From positions 248,001 through 312,000 of the forward strand of contig NZ_CAKKNA010000001.1 in assembly GCF_918741275.1 (NCBI RefSeq): a stretch of 64,000 nucleotides of DNA. The letters run 5' to 3'. The DNA is from Bacillus sp. CECT 9360 (GTDB lineage Bacteria; Bacillota; Bacilli; Bacillales; DSM-1321). The stretch's first letter is position 1. Each line of letters begins with the position of its first letter. Positions 43,105-52,396 of this stretch are shown one piece after another. The translations under genes and the position numbers were made by a program. The notes below the pieces were generated by a model. That model worked only from the letters and a program-made list of their open reading frames with translations. It made no database searches and was not told the DNA's origin.

Positions 43105-43869
43105 ATGGCAGGCAGGTTTGAAGGCAAGGTGGCATTTGTAACAGGAGGAAGTCGCGGTATCGGCAAAGGAATTGTCCAACTCTTTGCGGAGGAAGGAGCT
43201 AAAGTCGCTTTCATTGATCTGAATGAAGAAGCCTTGAGTGAAACAACAAGCGAATTAAAGGACAAAGGTTATGAAGTATATTCGAAGGTTGCCAATGTTG
43301 TAGAAGCAGATCAAGTTGAAGATGCAATGAAGGAAGCATATGAAATGTTTGGATCGATTGATATCCTCGTTAACAACGCAGGGGTCATTCGTGATAATTT
43401 ATTGTTCAAAATGACAGATTCAGACTGGCAGACAGTCATGGACGTGCATCTAAAAGGTTCTTTTAACGTTGCCCGCGCTGCTCAAAAGTATATGGTAGAG
43501 AAGAAGTACGGCCGTATCATCAACATTTCTTCTACTTCTGCTCTTGGAAACCGCGGCCAGGCTAACTACGCAACTGCCAAAGCAGGCCTTCAGGGATTCA
43601 CCAAGACGCTCGCTATTGAACTTGGTAGATATGGCATTACGGTAAACGCGGTTGCTCCCGGTTTTATCGAAACAGAAATGACAAAGGAAACGGCAAGCAG
43701 AATCGGGATTTCTTTTGACGATTTAGTAAACGCCAGCGTCAGCCAAATTCCGGTCGGCAGAAGCGGGAAACCTGCTGATATTGCTCATACAGTTGCCTTC
43801 TTTGCCGATGAAAAGTCATCCTTTGTGAACGGTCAGGTAATCTATGTAGCTGGTGGACCAAAAGCATAA
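43105..43869 (+). CDS. Short-chain dehydrogenase (FabG/HSD10-like)
   Basis: A 254-residue NAD(P)-dependent SDR. TGGSRGIGKG, NNAGVIRD, the Ser in ISSTSALG, YATAK and PGFIETEMT are all canonical. By sequence it could be a 3-oxoacyl-ACP reductase; surrounded by acyl-CoA dehydrogenases, hydratases and thiolases it more probably oxidises a 3-hydroxyacyl-CoA. GGGAGGAATTGAG precedes the ATG. The next gene starts 16 nt after its stop. Confidence 0.9.
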   Translation: MAGRFEGKVAFVTGGSRGIGKGIVQLFAEEGAKVAFIDLNEEALSETTSELKDKGYEVYSKVANVVEADQVEDAMKEAYEMFGSIDILVNNAGVIRDNLLFKMTDSDWQTVMDVHLKGSFNVARAAQKYMVEKKYGRIINISSTSALGNRGQANYATAKAGLQGFTKTLAIELGRYGITVNAVAPGFIETEMTKETASRIGISFDDLVNASVSQIPVGRSGKPADIAHTVAFFADEKSSFVNGQVIYVAGGPKA

Positions 43870-43885
43870 AAGGGGTGAAATATCG

Positions 43886-44335
43886 ATGTTCAAGGAAGCA
43901 ATAGGAAAGAAATCCAATAAAATAAAAAATAACGTCGAAAAAGGCGCAGTCAAAAAGTTCGCGGAATCGATTGGAGATGAGCATCCAATTTATTTGGATG
44001 AGGAAACAGGAAAACAATCTCGCTATAAACAAAATATTGCCCCGCCCACCTTTCCAAGGGTCTTCGACTACGGGAAAATTGATGATTTAAAGCTGCCAAA
44101 TAAAGGGCTGATTCACGGAGAACAGATCTACCATTATGAACGTCCGCTGCTAGTCGGAGAGGAAATCTTATGCTATACCGAAGTAAAAGATTATTATGAA
44201 AAGACCGGTAGTAACGGAACGATGGGATTTTTAGTAATCGAAAATGGCGGGGAAGACTTTGATGGAAACATCATCTTTACCTCGAGCTCGATCGTGATCA
44301 TAACGGAAGCTGTCCGAAAGGTGATGATGGTATGA
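43886..44335 (+). CDS. MaoC-type hydratase, FAS1-dehydratase-like subunit
   Basis: A 149-residue hotdog protein with the N-terminal MaoC/FAS1-like dehydratase domain: KKFAESIGDEHPIYLDEETGKQSRYKQNIAPPTFPRV. This half normally binds substrate and lacks the catalytic Asp/His of full R-hydratases. It overlaps the next gene by 4 nt, and that gene encodes the complementary catalytic half. The two likely form a heteromeric enoyl-CoA hydratase like HadAB or ChsH1-ChsH2. ATG 43886 follows AAAGGGGTG. Confidence 0.85.
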   Translation: MFKEAIGKKSNKIKNNVEKGAVKKFAESIGDEHPIYLDEETGKQSRYKQNIAPPTFPRVFDYGKIDDLKLPNKGLIHGEQIYHYERPLLVGEEILCYTEVKDYYEKTGSNGTMGFLVIENGGEDFDGNIIFTSSSIVIITEAVRKVMMV

Positions 44336-44733
44336 GAAGTTTGCCTGAGTTGCAAGTCGGAGATTCACTTTCTGACATCAACCTAAATCCAGTATCAAGG
44401 TTAGATTTAATTAAATATGCCGGTGCATCAGGAGATTATAATCCAATCCATACAATCGACGAAGAAGCGACCAAAGCCGGCCTACCTGGTATAATCGCCC
44501 ATGGAATGTGGACGATGGGCAATCTGGCAAAGTTATTCACTTCTTATTATGAAGAAGGCTTTATTCAAGATTACTCGATTCGATTCAGAAACATGGTATT
44601 TTTAAATGATGTTATCACATTGAAAGCAACATTAAGTGAACGAACAGAGCAAACCCTGAGTTTTGAAGTGGCAGCAGTTAATCAGGTGGGGAAGGAAGTC
44701 ATAAAAGGAGACGTTGTTTACAGACAATTTTAA
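44332..44733 (+). CDS. MaoC-type hydratase, catalytic subunit
   Basis: A 133-residue hotdog hydratase. LIKYAGASGDYNPIHTIDEEATKAGLPGIIAHGMWTMG contains the catalytic Asp (GDYNPIH) and His of R-specific enoyl-CoA hydratases. Translational coupling (4-nt overlap) with the FAS1-like subunit indicates a two-subunit enzyme. It would hydrate the 2-enoyl-CoA made by the acyl-CoA dehydrogenases in this block. Confidence 0.9.
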   Translation: MRSLPELQVGDSLSDINLNPVSRLDLIKYAGASGDYNPIHTIDEEATKAGLPGIIAHGMWTMGNLAKLFTSYYEEGFIQDYSIRFRNMVFLNDVITLKATLSERTEQTLSFEVAAVNQVGKEVIKGDVVYRQF

Positions 44734-44740
44734 GCTTTTC

Positions 44741-44754
44741 TGCAAACGCTTTCT
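44741..44754 (+). promoter_or_regulatory. Candidate CcpA binding site (cre)
   Basis: TGCAAACGCTTTCT fits the core of WTGNAANCGNWWNCA with one mismatch in the 14-base core. It lies directly after the hydratase stop codon, 230 bp upstream of the next dehydrogenase. Carbon catabolite repression of a fatty-acid or carboxylate operon would be expected in Bacillaceae. Confidence 0.4.
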
Positions 44755-44984
44755 ATTTTCTTCCTTTGCTTGAAGGTGGTGAAAGGGACCCGGGTGGCAA
44801 ACGAGAATTTCTTTTGTCGCTTGGGTTTTATTGCATTTACACCAAGTTAAAAGAACTCATTGACAAAGTGCCCAAGCAATTTGCAATCATTAAAGAGCTT
44901 TTCGGAAACACGGTTGGAAACGATTAACAAAGCAGCTCATTAACAAGAAGTGGAAAAGAGAAGCTTTTAAATGGAGGTGAAAGC
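44755..44984. other. 230-bp gap with possible hairpin
   Basis: Contains GGGTGGCAAACGAG and a T-rich segment that vaguely resemble the end of a T-box leader, and a short frame (KLKELIDKVPKQFAIIKELF) without a start. Neither is convincing. The GGAGGTGA site of the next gene lies at its end. Confidence 0.3.
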
Positions 44985-46130
44985 ATGAATTTTGAATTTA
45001 GCGAGGATATCCAGTTTTTAAAAAGACATGTACGAGAGTTTATTCAAAACGAAGTAGAAGCAGTGGCGATGCAGATTGAAAATGATGATAGAATTCCGAA
45101 AAAAATCATCGAAATGTCTAAGGAAATGGGTCTTTTTGGATTAAGCATTCCCGAGGAATACGGCGGGCTCGGAATCGGTATGGTCGGTAAATGTGCGCTT
45201 TATGAGGAAATCGGGGCAACCCATAACGGTTATACAACCTTAATCGGTGCTCATACAGGAATCGGTACAGTCGGGATTGTAGAAATGGGAAGCGAGGCGC
45301 AAAAACGACAATACCTTCCTGCGATGGCGAGCGGCGAAAAGATTGGGGCATTTGCCCTGACTGAACCGGAAGCTGGCTCAAATGCCGTCAACATGAAAAC
45401 ATCCGCTGTAAAAAAGGGAGATAAATATATTGTTAACGGCCTGAAGCATTATATTACGAATGCAACGGAAGCGGATGTTTTCACCGTTATGGCTGTTACA
45501 GATTCAGAAAAGGGATCAAAAGGAATCACATCCTTTATCGTAGAAAAAGGCTTTCCGGGATTTCAAATTGGGGCAGTTGAGAAAAAAATGGGCTTAAAAG
45601 GTTCACATTCTGCGGAATTAGTTTTCGAAGATTGTGAGATTCCGGTTGAAAATGTACTGGGTGATGAAGGACAAGGATATGTAAATGCCTTAAAAATCTT
45701 AGCAAACGGCAGGGCAGGTTTGGCGGCAAGGAACCTGGGCTCATGCCAAAAGCTCCTCGACATGTCTGTAAAACATGCAAAAGAGCGTGTTCAATTCGGG
45801 ACGCCGATTATTAAACACCAGGCAGTCGGGCATATGCTAGCTGAAATGGCTGTAGAAATAGAAGCCCTGCGTTCTTTTACCTTCCGGGTTGCATGGATGG
45901 TCGACCAGGGAATGAAGGTCATCAAAGAGGCTGCGATGCTGAAGTTGTACGGGTCTGAAGTGTATAACCGGGTTGCGGATAAAGCTGTTCAGGTTCATGG
46001 CGGTCTTGGATATATAGCTGATTTTCCGGTTGAGCGTTTTTACAGAGATGCCAGGATTACGAGAATTTATGAAGGCACATCTGAAATTCAAAAAAATATC
46101 ATAGCCGCTCAACTGGAAAAAGAATTCTAA
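44985..46130 (+). CDS. Acyl-CoA dehydrogenase
   Basis: A 381-residue short/branched-chain-type acyl-CoA dehydrogenase. [49 protein letters not shown] and [18 protein letters not shown] are canonical, including the catalytic Glu. A normal-length, complete enzyme. GGAGGTGA precedes the ATG. It forms a unit with the thiolase 25 nt downstream. Confidence 0.94.
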   Translation: MNFEFSEDIQFLKRHVREFIQNEVEAVAMQIENDDRIPKKIIEMSKEMGLFGLSIPEEYGGLGIGMVGKCALYEEIGATHNGYTTLIGAHTGIGTVGIVEMGSEAQKRQYLPAMASGEKIGAFALTEPEAGSNAVNMKTSAVKKGDKYIVNGLKHYITNATEADVFTVMAVTDSEKGSKGITSFIVEKGFPGFQIGAVEKKMGLKGSHSAELVFEDCEIPVENVLGDEGQGYVNALKILANGRAGLAARNLGSCQKLLDMSVKHAKERVQFGTPIIKHQAVGHMLAEMAVEIEALRSFTFRVAWMVDQGMKVIKEAAMLKLYGSEVYNRVADKAVQVHGGLGYIADFPVERFYRDARITRIYEGTSEIQKNIIAAQLEKEF

Positions 46131-46155
46131 ATGTAAAAGAAAGAGAGGGAGACGA

Positions 46156-47337
46156 ATGGATGAAATCGTCATTGTGAGTGCCGTCCGTACACCCGTCGGT
46201 CGTTATGGAGGCACTTTAAAAAATATTACTTCGGGACACCTGGCTGCCATTGCGATCAAAGAAGCTGTAACGAGGGCTGGCATCTCAGAGGAACAAGTGG
46301 ACGAAGTCATTTTAGGAGAAGTAAGACAATCTACGGAATCCTCTAACGTAGCAAGGGTTGCCGCATTAAGGGCAGGGATTCCCGTTACTTCTACGGCGTA
46401 TACAATTAACCGTCTCTGCGCCTCGGGCATGCAGGCTGTCGCTTCAGCAGCCCAGCAAATCGCTACAGGTCATGCTGGAATTGTTGTTGCAGGGGGAACG
46501 GAGAGCATGAGCAGGGCACCGGTTTATTTAAGAAACTCACGGTTCGGAGGAGACCAGGCAATCCTGGTCGACTCAAACACCGAGCCTGGACAACAGCCAA
46601 GAGAAATATATGGAGATCAGTTAGGAATGGGCATAACAGCAGAAAATGTAGCGGAAAGATACAATATTTCCCGTGAAGACCAGGATGCTTTCGCCCTAGA
46701 AAGCCAGCTTCGGGCGGCCAAGGCCATCTCCATGAATATTTTCCATGAAGAAGTCGTTCCGGTAGAAATCAAGGAAAGAAAACATACCTTTTTGTTTCAA
46801 CAAGATGAACATCCAAGACCGGAAACAACCATTGAGAAATTAAGCAGCTTAAAACCCGTATTTAAAGAAAATGGTACAGTTACAGCAGGGAATGCTTGTG
46901 GAAGAAATGATGGAGCGGCAGCCATGGTAGTAACATCTGCGACAAAAGCCAGAGAGCTTGGATTGATGCCTGTTGCAAAAATCGTCGACTGGGTGGCTAC
47001 TGGTGTATCACCTGACGTGATGGGTATTGGCCCTGTGCCGGCTGTAACGAAACTATTAAAACGCACAAATAAATCACTCGCTGATATTGGGCTGATTGAG
47101 CTTAACGAGGCGTTTGCTTCTCAAGCCTTAGCAGTCATACGCGAGCTTAAATTAGTCCCTGAAAGAGTCAATGTTAATGGAGGAGCGATTGCCCTAGGAC
47201 ATCCGCTCGGGGCAACTGGGGCCAAAATCTTGACCACACTACTCCACGAGATGGTACGCAGACAAGAAAAATTGGGCATAGCTACTCTTTGTGTAGGAGG
47301 CGGCCAAGGAATGGCGATTATGGTCGAGCTTGTTTAG
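46156..47337 (+). CDS. Thiolase (acetyl-CoA acetyltransferase)
   Basis: A 393-residue thiolase. Nucleophile Cys88 is in [27 protein letters not shown] and [11 protein letters not shown] complete the site. It either cleaves the 3-ketoacyl-CoA end product of this pathway or condenses acetyl-CoA. It shares the unit with the preceding dehydrogenase; a separate promoter and operator follow before the next thiolase. Confidence 0.94.
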   Translation: MDEIVIVSAVRTPVGRYGGTLKNITSGHLAAIAIKEAVTRAGISEEQVDEVILGEVRQSTESSNVARVAALRAGIPVTSTAYTINRLCASGMQAVASAAQQIATGHAGIVVAGGTESMSRAPVYLRNSRFGGDQAILVDSNTEPGQQPREIYGDQLGMGITAENVAERYNISREDQDAFALESQLRAAKAISMNIFHEEVVPVEIKERKHTFLFQQDEHPRPETTIEKLSSLKPVFKENGTVTAGNACGRNDGAAAMVVTSATKARELGLMPVAKIVDWVATGVSPDVMGIGPVPAVTKLLKRTNKSLADIGLIELNEAFASQALAVIRELKLVPERVNVNGGAIALGHPLGATGAKILTTLLHEMVRRQEKLGIATLCVGGGQGMAIMVELV

Positions 47338-47362
47338 TAAAGGAAAAAAATAAAATATCAGG

Positions 47363-47423
47363 TTGAATATTCTGAATTTATCGTATATTATCAAAATATA
47401 CTTACATACCAACTAGTTAGTAT
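47363..47423 (+). promoter_or_regulatory. Promoter with TetR operator copy B
   Basis: TTGAAT (47363-47368), a 17-bp spacer and TATTAT (47386-47391) form a good sigma-A promoter. The palindrome ATACCAACTAGTTAGTAT (47406-47423) starts about 15 bases downstream of the -10, so bound repressor would block transcription. Confidence 0.75.
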
Positions 47424-47481
47424 GCGGTAATAAAACCATTGCTCAAGTCTTAAAACATATATATCGAAGGAGTGAAGAACA

Positions 47482-48651
47482 ATGAATCGAGAAGCTGTGA
47501 TTGTTTCCGCCGTTAGAACGGCAATCGGCAGGCAAGGGAGCGCTCTTGCCGCGATTCCAGCCCATGTTTTTGGGGCGGAGGTTATAAAAGAAGCGATAAA
47601 ACGGGCGAACATCGATCCTGAAACAGTCGATGACGTCATCTTCGGAAATGTGCTTAGCGGAGGCGGAAATATTGCAAGGTTAACAGTCCTTCAAACCGGA
47701 TTATCCATCAATTTACCAGGACTGACTGTTGACCGTCAATGCGGTTCTGGTCTGAATGCAATCAACCTTGCTGCACAGGCAATAAAGGCTGGCGAAGGGG
47801 ATATTTATATTGCTGGTGGAACCGAAAGCATGAGCCGCGCTCCATACTTGCAGGAACGAGCCGAAAAACCGTTTAGTCCGGTACCGCCCCAATACAAAAA
47901 ATCTCAGCTCTCACCGAAGGAAATTGGAGACCCGCCAATGGGGATAACGGCAGAGAACTTAGTTAAAAAATACGGAATTACCAGAGAAGAACAGGATGAA
48001 TTTGCTCTTCGCAGCCAGCAAAGAATGGCAACAGCCATGAAAGAAGGACGCTTCGATGAACAAATTGTATCTTTGAGCATTCCAGTAAGAAAGGGTGATC
48101 CTGTCCAATTTAAGACTGATGAACACCCTCGTTCCCAAACCACGATGGATGCTCTGTCTAAGCTTTCACCGGCATTCCTTAAAGATGGAACTGTAACGGC
48201 CGGCAATAGTTCCGGATTAAATGACGCAGCTTCTGCCGTTGTCGTCATGTCAAGGGGAAAAGCTGAAGAGCTTGGTCTTACACCGTTGGCAACCATCCGA
48301 GCTTATGCAGTGGCAGGAGTAGACCCGAATATTATGGGGATTGGGCCGGTGCCTGCCACAAAAAAAGTCCTCGAGAAAGCAGGCCTCTCATTAAATGAAA
48401 TGGATATTATCGAAATCAACGAAGCATTCGCGGCACAAGTGCTTGCCTGTAATCGGGAGCTTGAGATGGTTCTGGAGAAAGTGAATGTCAACGGAGGGGC
48501 CATCGCCCACGGACATCCACTTGGAGCAACCGGTGCGATACTGGCGACAAAAGCGATTTACGAACTTAAACGTTCAAAAGGCAGGTATGCGCTCATAACC
48601 GCCTGTATAGGCGGAGGCCAAGGAATCGCGTCCATCCTGGAACGAGGGTAA
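47482..48651 (+). CDS. Thiolase (acetyl-CoA acyltransferase)
   Basis: A 389-residue thiolase, the second in this block. Cys87 in DRQCGSGLNAIN is the nucleophile; [17 protein letters not shown] and CIGGGQGIASI complete the active site. Two adjacent thiolases with separate promoters suggest different chain lengths or substrates. AAGGAGTGAAG precedes the ATG. It has its own operator-controlled promoter. Confidence 0.94.
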   Translation: MNREAVIVSAVRTAIGRQGSALAAIPAHVFGAEVIKEAIKRANIDPETVDDVIFGNVLSGGGNIARLTVLQTGLSINLPGLTVDRQCGSGLNAINLAAQAIKAGEGDIYIAGGTESMSRAPYLQERAEKPFSPVPPQYKKSQLSPKEIGDPPMGITAENLVKKYGITREEQDEFALRSQQRMATAMKEGRFDEQIVSLSIPVRKGDPVQFKTDEHPRSQTTMDALSKLSPAFLKDGTVTAGNSSGLNDAASAVVVMSRGKAEELGLTPLATIRAYAVAGVDPNIMGIGPVPATKKVLEKAGLSLNEMDIIEINEAFAAQVLACNRELEMVLEKVNVNGGAIAHGHPLGATGAILATKAIYELKRSKGRYALITACIGGGQGIASILERG

Positions 48652-48809
48652 GACCGCCCTCAGAAGTGCGGAAGTGTTCGGTCTTCATCCTTCTTCACCA
48701 TGCAGGTAAGAGCTAATAGGCAATATGCTATAATAATACTCACTTAAAAACATAATTCCGTGAATGGTTCTCCACTTATGCACGGAATCAAATGAGAGGA
48801 ACGTAGCAT

Positions 48810-49373
48810 ATGAAGGAAAAAATTATGGAAGCAAGCATTCATTTATTTGACGAAAAAGGGTTTATGGAAACATCCGTACAAGAAATCGTTGAGTACATCG
48901 GCGTAACAAAAGGAACGTTTTATTATTATTACAAAAGCAAGGAAGAATTGCTAAGAGACATTAATCACAACTATATTGATAACTTAGTAAAAAAACAGGA
49001 AGCTATTCTGAAAGATGAGAATAAAGACTGCAAGAGCAAACTCCAGGGAATTATTTACATGGTTATTGCGAATATTAAACCTTATAAAAAAAACGCCCGG
49101 ATTTTCTTTAGAGAAATGAGACATTTAAGTGAAAGCCATCTGGAAGAGATTAAAGCAAAGCGAAACCTTTTTCGAAAAAATTATCAGAAGCTAATAGAAG
49201 AAGGAGCAACGCTTGGAGTATTCAATCAAAATTTCTCTCCTGATATTCTTACATTTGGAATTTTAGGCATAACGAATTGGAGTTATTACTGGTATAACCC
49301 TGAGGGAGAGGTATCTGAGAAAGAGCTTTCCGAAATCTTTGTAGATCTCATTTTAAATGGAATTAAAAAATGA
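48810..49373 (+). CDS. TetR-family regulator, likely repressor of the second block
   Basis: A 187-residue TetR protein. The helix-turn-helix is SIHLFDEKGFMETSVQEIVEYIGVTKGTFYYYYKSKEELL; the C-terminal domain fits the FadR-like ligand-binding group (TetR_C with ILTFGILGITNWSYYWYNPEG). It lies between two units that carry the ATACYRACTRGWYRGTAT palindrome. I infer it binds those three sites and responds to an acyl-CoA or free acid of the pathway. GAGAGGAACG precedes the ATG. Confidence 0.9.
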   Translation: MKEKIMEASIHLFDEKGFMETSVQEIVEYIGVTKGTFYYYYKSKEELLRDINHNYIDNLVKKQEAILKDENKDCKSKLQGIIYMVIANIKPYKKNARIFFREMRHLSESHLEEIKAKRNLFRKNYQKLIEEGATLGVFNQNFSPDILTFGILGITNWSYYWYNPEGEVSEKELSEIFVDLILNGIKK

Positions 49374-49391
49374 GATCAAGAAGATCTCATT
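49369..49391 (+). repeat. Hairpin at the end of the TetR gene
   Basis: AATGAGATC and GATCTCATT form a perfect 9-bp stem around AAGAA, overlapping the stop codon. No T run follows. Confidence 0.5.
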
Positions 49392-49402
49392 GCTATAAAA
49401 AT

Positions 49403-49420
49403 ATACTAACTAGACAGTAT
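49403..49420 (+). promoter_or_regulatory. TetR operator copy C
   Basis: ATACTAACTAGACAGTAT, the third copy of the palindrome, 21 bp before the alpha/beta hydrolase start and overlapping its leader. Confidence 0.7.
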
Positions 49421-49440
49421 TAAAAAGGAGGCCATTATTT

Positions 49441-50388
49441 ATGAGTCTGCATTCCCAAGCAAAAGCATTACTTGAAGTGATGCAATCGGGAACGCCCATC
49501 GAACAGCAATCGGTTTCAGAAGCCAGGGAAGCATATGCAAAAATGTGCAGCTATTTTAATAAACGCGAAGAAATTTATAGAGTAGAAGACAGGCAAATAA
49601 AAGGATTCCAGCAAAATATTTCGATAAGGATCTATAAACCAACCGAAAAGGCCATTCATCCCGTGCTCGTTTATTTTCATGGCGGCGGCTGGGTTATCGG
49701 AGATTTGGAAACCCATGATGCACTCTGCCGTTCATTGGCAAACGAATCTGAAACGATTGTTGTTTCAGTAGATTACAGTCTATCTCCAGAATATAGATTT
49801 CCAGTCGCCATCGAGGATTCTTATTTGGCGGTTAAATGGACAGCAGATCATGCCGAAGAGCTGGGAATCGACAAAACATCACTTGCTGTTGGGGGTGATA
49901 GTGCAGGCGGTAATCTCGCAACTGTCGTTTGCCATTTAGTCAATCAAAGAAAAGGTCCTTCAATCAGCTATCAAATGCTGTTCTATCCTTCATCTGGATA
50001 TGGGCGAACAGCGTCAATCGATAAATATGGTGAAGGCTATCATTTAACGAATTCAACAATGAAGTGGTTTCAACAACAATACTTATCCCAACCTGATGAT
50101 CTGCTTAACCCCCTAGCTGCCCCTATGTTAATTTCAGAATCTGAAACCGCTTTATTGCCACCAGCTTATGTCTTAACTGCCGAATATGACCCCCTTTGCG
50201 ATGGTGGAGAAATGTACGCCAATAAACTAGAAGATGCAGGAGTAGAAGTGACATACGTCTGCTACCCGGGAATGATCCATGGCTTCTTGACGATGTCGGA
50301 ACCGTTAGACGATTGCAAACTAGCGATTAAAGAAGCTGCACAAAAGTTAAAAACTCGTTTTACAGAAACAATTGTTCCGAACAATTGA
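49441..50388 (+). CDS. Alpha/beta hydrolase of the HSL family (esterase/lipase)
   Basis: A 315-residue hormone-sensitive-lipase-type esterase. HGGGWVIGD forms the oxyanion hole, GDSAGGNL holds the nucleophilic Ser, EYDPLCDGG the Asp and GMIHGFL the His. It is cytosolic, with no signal peptide. It would release a carboxylic acid from an ester or lactone and so could supply the ligases and beta-oxidation enzymes. AAAGGAGG precedes the ATG; operator copy C indicates control with the rest of the block. Confidence 0.92.
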   Translation: MSLHSQAKALLEVMQSGTPIEQQSVSEAREAYAKMCSYFNKREEIYRVEDRQIKGFQQNISIRIYKPTEKAIHPVLVYFHGGGWVIGDLETHDALCRSLANESETIVVSVDYSLSPEYRFPVAIEDSYLAVKWTADHAEELGIDKTSLAVGGDSAGGNLATVVCHLVNQRKGPSISYQMLFYPSSGYGRTASIDKYGEGYHLTNSTMKWFQQQYLSQPDDLLNPLAAPMLISESETALLPPAYVLTAEYDPLCDGGEMYANKLEDAGVEVTYVCYPGMIHGFLTMSEPLDDCKLAIKEAAQKLKTRFTETIVPNN

Positions 50389-50419
50389 AAACGGAGGTTT
50401 ATAACGAGATTCTGATTTA

Positions 50420-50445
50420 TGTAGCGAGTTTCTCAATATTGTAGC
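50420..50445. repeat. Two TGTAGC repeat units
   Basis: TGTAGC at 50420 and 50440, 20 bp apart, in the gap between the hydrolase and livH. They share the core hexamer and spacing of the five-copy cluster at 7150-7241. Confidence 0.5.
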
Positions 50446-50519
50446 AACGACGAGTTCATCAGCAATATTTATTTTTGCGACGAATCATGTGACAAATAAC
50501 ATTAAAAGGAGGGAAAAAG

Positions 50520-51383
50520 TTGGAGATTCTTATACAACAGTTATTTAATGGGTTAACGATTGGAAGCGTTTACAGTTTGGTGGCTTTAGGATTAACACTG
50601 GTATATGGCATCCTGCATATTCCTAATTTTGCCCATGGCGCTCTATATATGTTAGGCGGTTATATAACATTGACGATGATGGCTTCACTTGGACTTCACT
50701 ACTGGCTGGCCATTTTCGTATCGATCATTGTTGTTGGACTCGCTGGGGTGTTCATGGAAAGATTCGTTTTTCATCCTTTAAGAGATGCACCGCCGATACA
50801 TGACAAAATTGCTGCTATTGGGATTCTATTATTCCTAGAAGCTTTCGCACAATTTGTCTGGGGAGCGGATTATCGTTCAATGCCCACACCTTATGACCAA
50901 GTCATCAACTTGTTTGGCATAACCTTTACGTTGCAGAGGATGCTGATAATTGTTGCAGCAATCGCCGTGATGATTTTGCTCTATCTCTTCCTGAAAAAAA
51001 CATTCATTGGTTCTACCATTATTGCGATGTCACAAAACCGGGAGGGTGCAAGCTTAGTCGGGATTAATACAAATCGAGTCGCGATGCTGACATTCATGAT
51101 TTCCGGCGGCCTTGCAGCGATTGCCTGTTCTCTTGCGGCTCCTATTAATCTTGTGTTTCCCGGAATGGGACATCTGGTTATTTTAAAAGCATTTGTCATC
51201 ATTATTTTAGGAGGAATGGGGAGCATTCCTGGAGCGATCCTTGGAGGATATATCCTTGGATTCAGCGAAAGCTTGGGAGCTACCTATATATCCAATGACT
51301 ACAAAGACATCATTGCGTTTGTTTTATTAGTCATCATTCTTTCCGTACGTCCTAAAGGGTTATTTGCCAAGGAGGTACATTAA
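50520..51383 (+). CDS. livH: Liv-type ABC transporter permease (LivH)
   Basis: A 287-residue permease of the branched-chain amino acid/amide (HAAT) family with about eight membrane segments. It begins GLTIGSVYSLVALGLTLVYGILHIPNFAHGALYMLGGY, the LivH signature, and ends VLLVIILSVRPKGLF. TTG start after GGAGGGAAAAAG. Overlaps the next permease by one base. In this setting the cargo is more likely an organic acid or other substrate of the catabolic genes than leucine; that is inference from context. Confidence 0.92.
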   Translation: MEILIQQLFNGLTIGSVYSLVALGLTLVYGILHIPNFAHGALYMLGGYITLTMMASLGLHYWLAIFVSIIVVGLAGVFMERFVFHPLRDAPPIHDKIAAIGILLFLEAFAQFVWGADYRSMPTPYDQVINLFGITFTLQRMLIIVAAIAVMILLYLFLKKTFIGSTIIAMSQNREGASLVGINTNRVAMLTFMISGGLAAIACSLAAPINLVFPGMGHLVILKAFVIIILGGMGSIPGAILGGYILGFSESLGATYISNDYKDIIAFVLLVIILSVRPKGLFAKEVH

Positions 51384-52393
51384 TGGCGGCGATATTTAAG
51401 CAAAGAAATGTAATAGCAGCGCTGATTCTGTTTTCTCTTATTTTTCCTTTCATCACGCAAAATGATTATTTTATCCATGTGATGACTCTTTCATTTATTT
51501 GGATTATCGGTGTTTATGGCTTGAATTTGCTTGCAGGATATACAGGCTACTTATCTCTTGCCCATGCTGGTTTCTTTGCGATTGGAGCCTATTCGCTTGG
51601 AATACTGACGGTTAAGGCGGAGCTTAACTTCTGGCTGGCGTTCATTCTCTCTTGTCTGATTACAAGTGTCGCAGGTTTATTGATCGGCTTAATTGCATTA
51701 CGGACTAAAGAGCACTTTTTTGCGATTTATACGTTATGCGTCGGCTACATCATATATCTGGTTATCGACAAATGGGAAAGCTTGACGGAAGGAGTAAGAG
51801 GCTTAATCGGAATTCCCGCCCCGGCGGATATCGGTCCCATTTCTTTTCAGACACCACTCTCACAATATTACTTTGTCCTGTTCATCCTGTTATTGGTTAT
51901 TCTTGTCGTTTACCGTATTGTACACTCTCTGACAGGAAGAACGTACATAGCGATACGAAATAGTGAAGATCTCGCTCAAACGATCGGAATTTCCACGATG
52001 AAGCACAAATTGACTGTTTTTGTGCTATCCACATTTTTCGCCGGTTTAGCGGGTGCCCTATACGCATCGTTTGTACGTTTCATCGGTCCGGAAATCGCCG
52101 CCACGGCAATAACCTTTGATTTGCTGACGTATTTGCTTGTTGGCGGCATTGGAACACTATCAGGGCCGATTATCGGAACGATACTGATCGTCTGGATTTC
52201 CCAGCAGCTGCAATTCCTTCAAGATTATCGAATGTTAATCTTTGGCCCGGTGTTAACCTTGTTGGTTATTTTCTATCCGCGGGGTATTGTTGGGGCTGTA
52301 CTTGGCTGGAAAATCAAATACCAAGATCGAAAGAAAAGAAAAATAACTGTTAATTCGATCGTAAAACTGAAGAAACATGTGAAGGAGGGGTAG
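51383..52393 (+). CDS. livM: Liv-type ABC transporter permease (LivM)
   Basis: A 336-residue second permease of the importer. YGLNLLAGYTGYLSLAHAGFFAIGAY and the RNSEDLAQTIGI loop with FFAGLAGALYASFVRFIGPE are LivM hallmarks. It ends in a basic cytoplasmic tail (KIKYQDRKKRKITVN). Overlaps livH by one base and is followed by the ATPase gene after 3 nt, so strongly coupled. Confidence 0.92.
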   Translation: MAAIFKQRNVIAALILFSLIFPFITQNDYFIHVMTLSFIWIIGVYGLNLLAGYTGYLSLAHAGFFAIGAYSLGILTVKAELNFWLAFILSCLITSVAGLLIGLIALRTKEHFFAIYTLCVGYIIYLVIDKWESLTEGVRGLIGIPAPADIGPISFQTPLSQYYFVLFILLLVILVVYRIVHSLTGRTYIAIRNSEDLAQTIGISTMKHKLTVFVLSTFFAGLAGALYASFVRFIGPEIAATAITFDLLTYLLVGGIGTLSGPIIGTILIVWISQQLQFLQDYRMLIFGPVLTLLVIFYPRGIVGAVLGWKIKYQDRKKRKITVNSIVKLKKHVKEG

Positions 52394-52396
52394 CGG

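Noticed and set aside
44755..44850. Second T-box-like sequence (GGGTGGCAAACGAG followed by a T-rich stretch)
   Set aside because: No Stem I, specifier loop or clear terminator stem; the preceding sequence is coding. The match is limited to a few bases.
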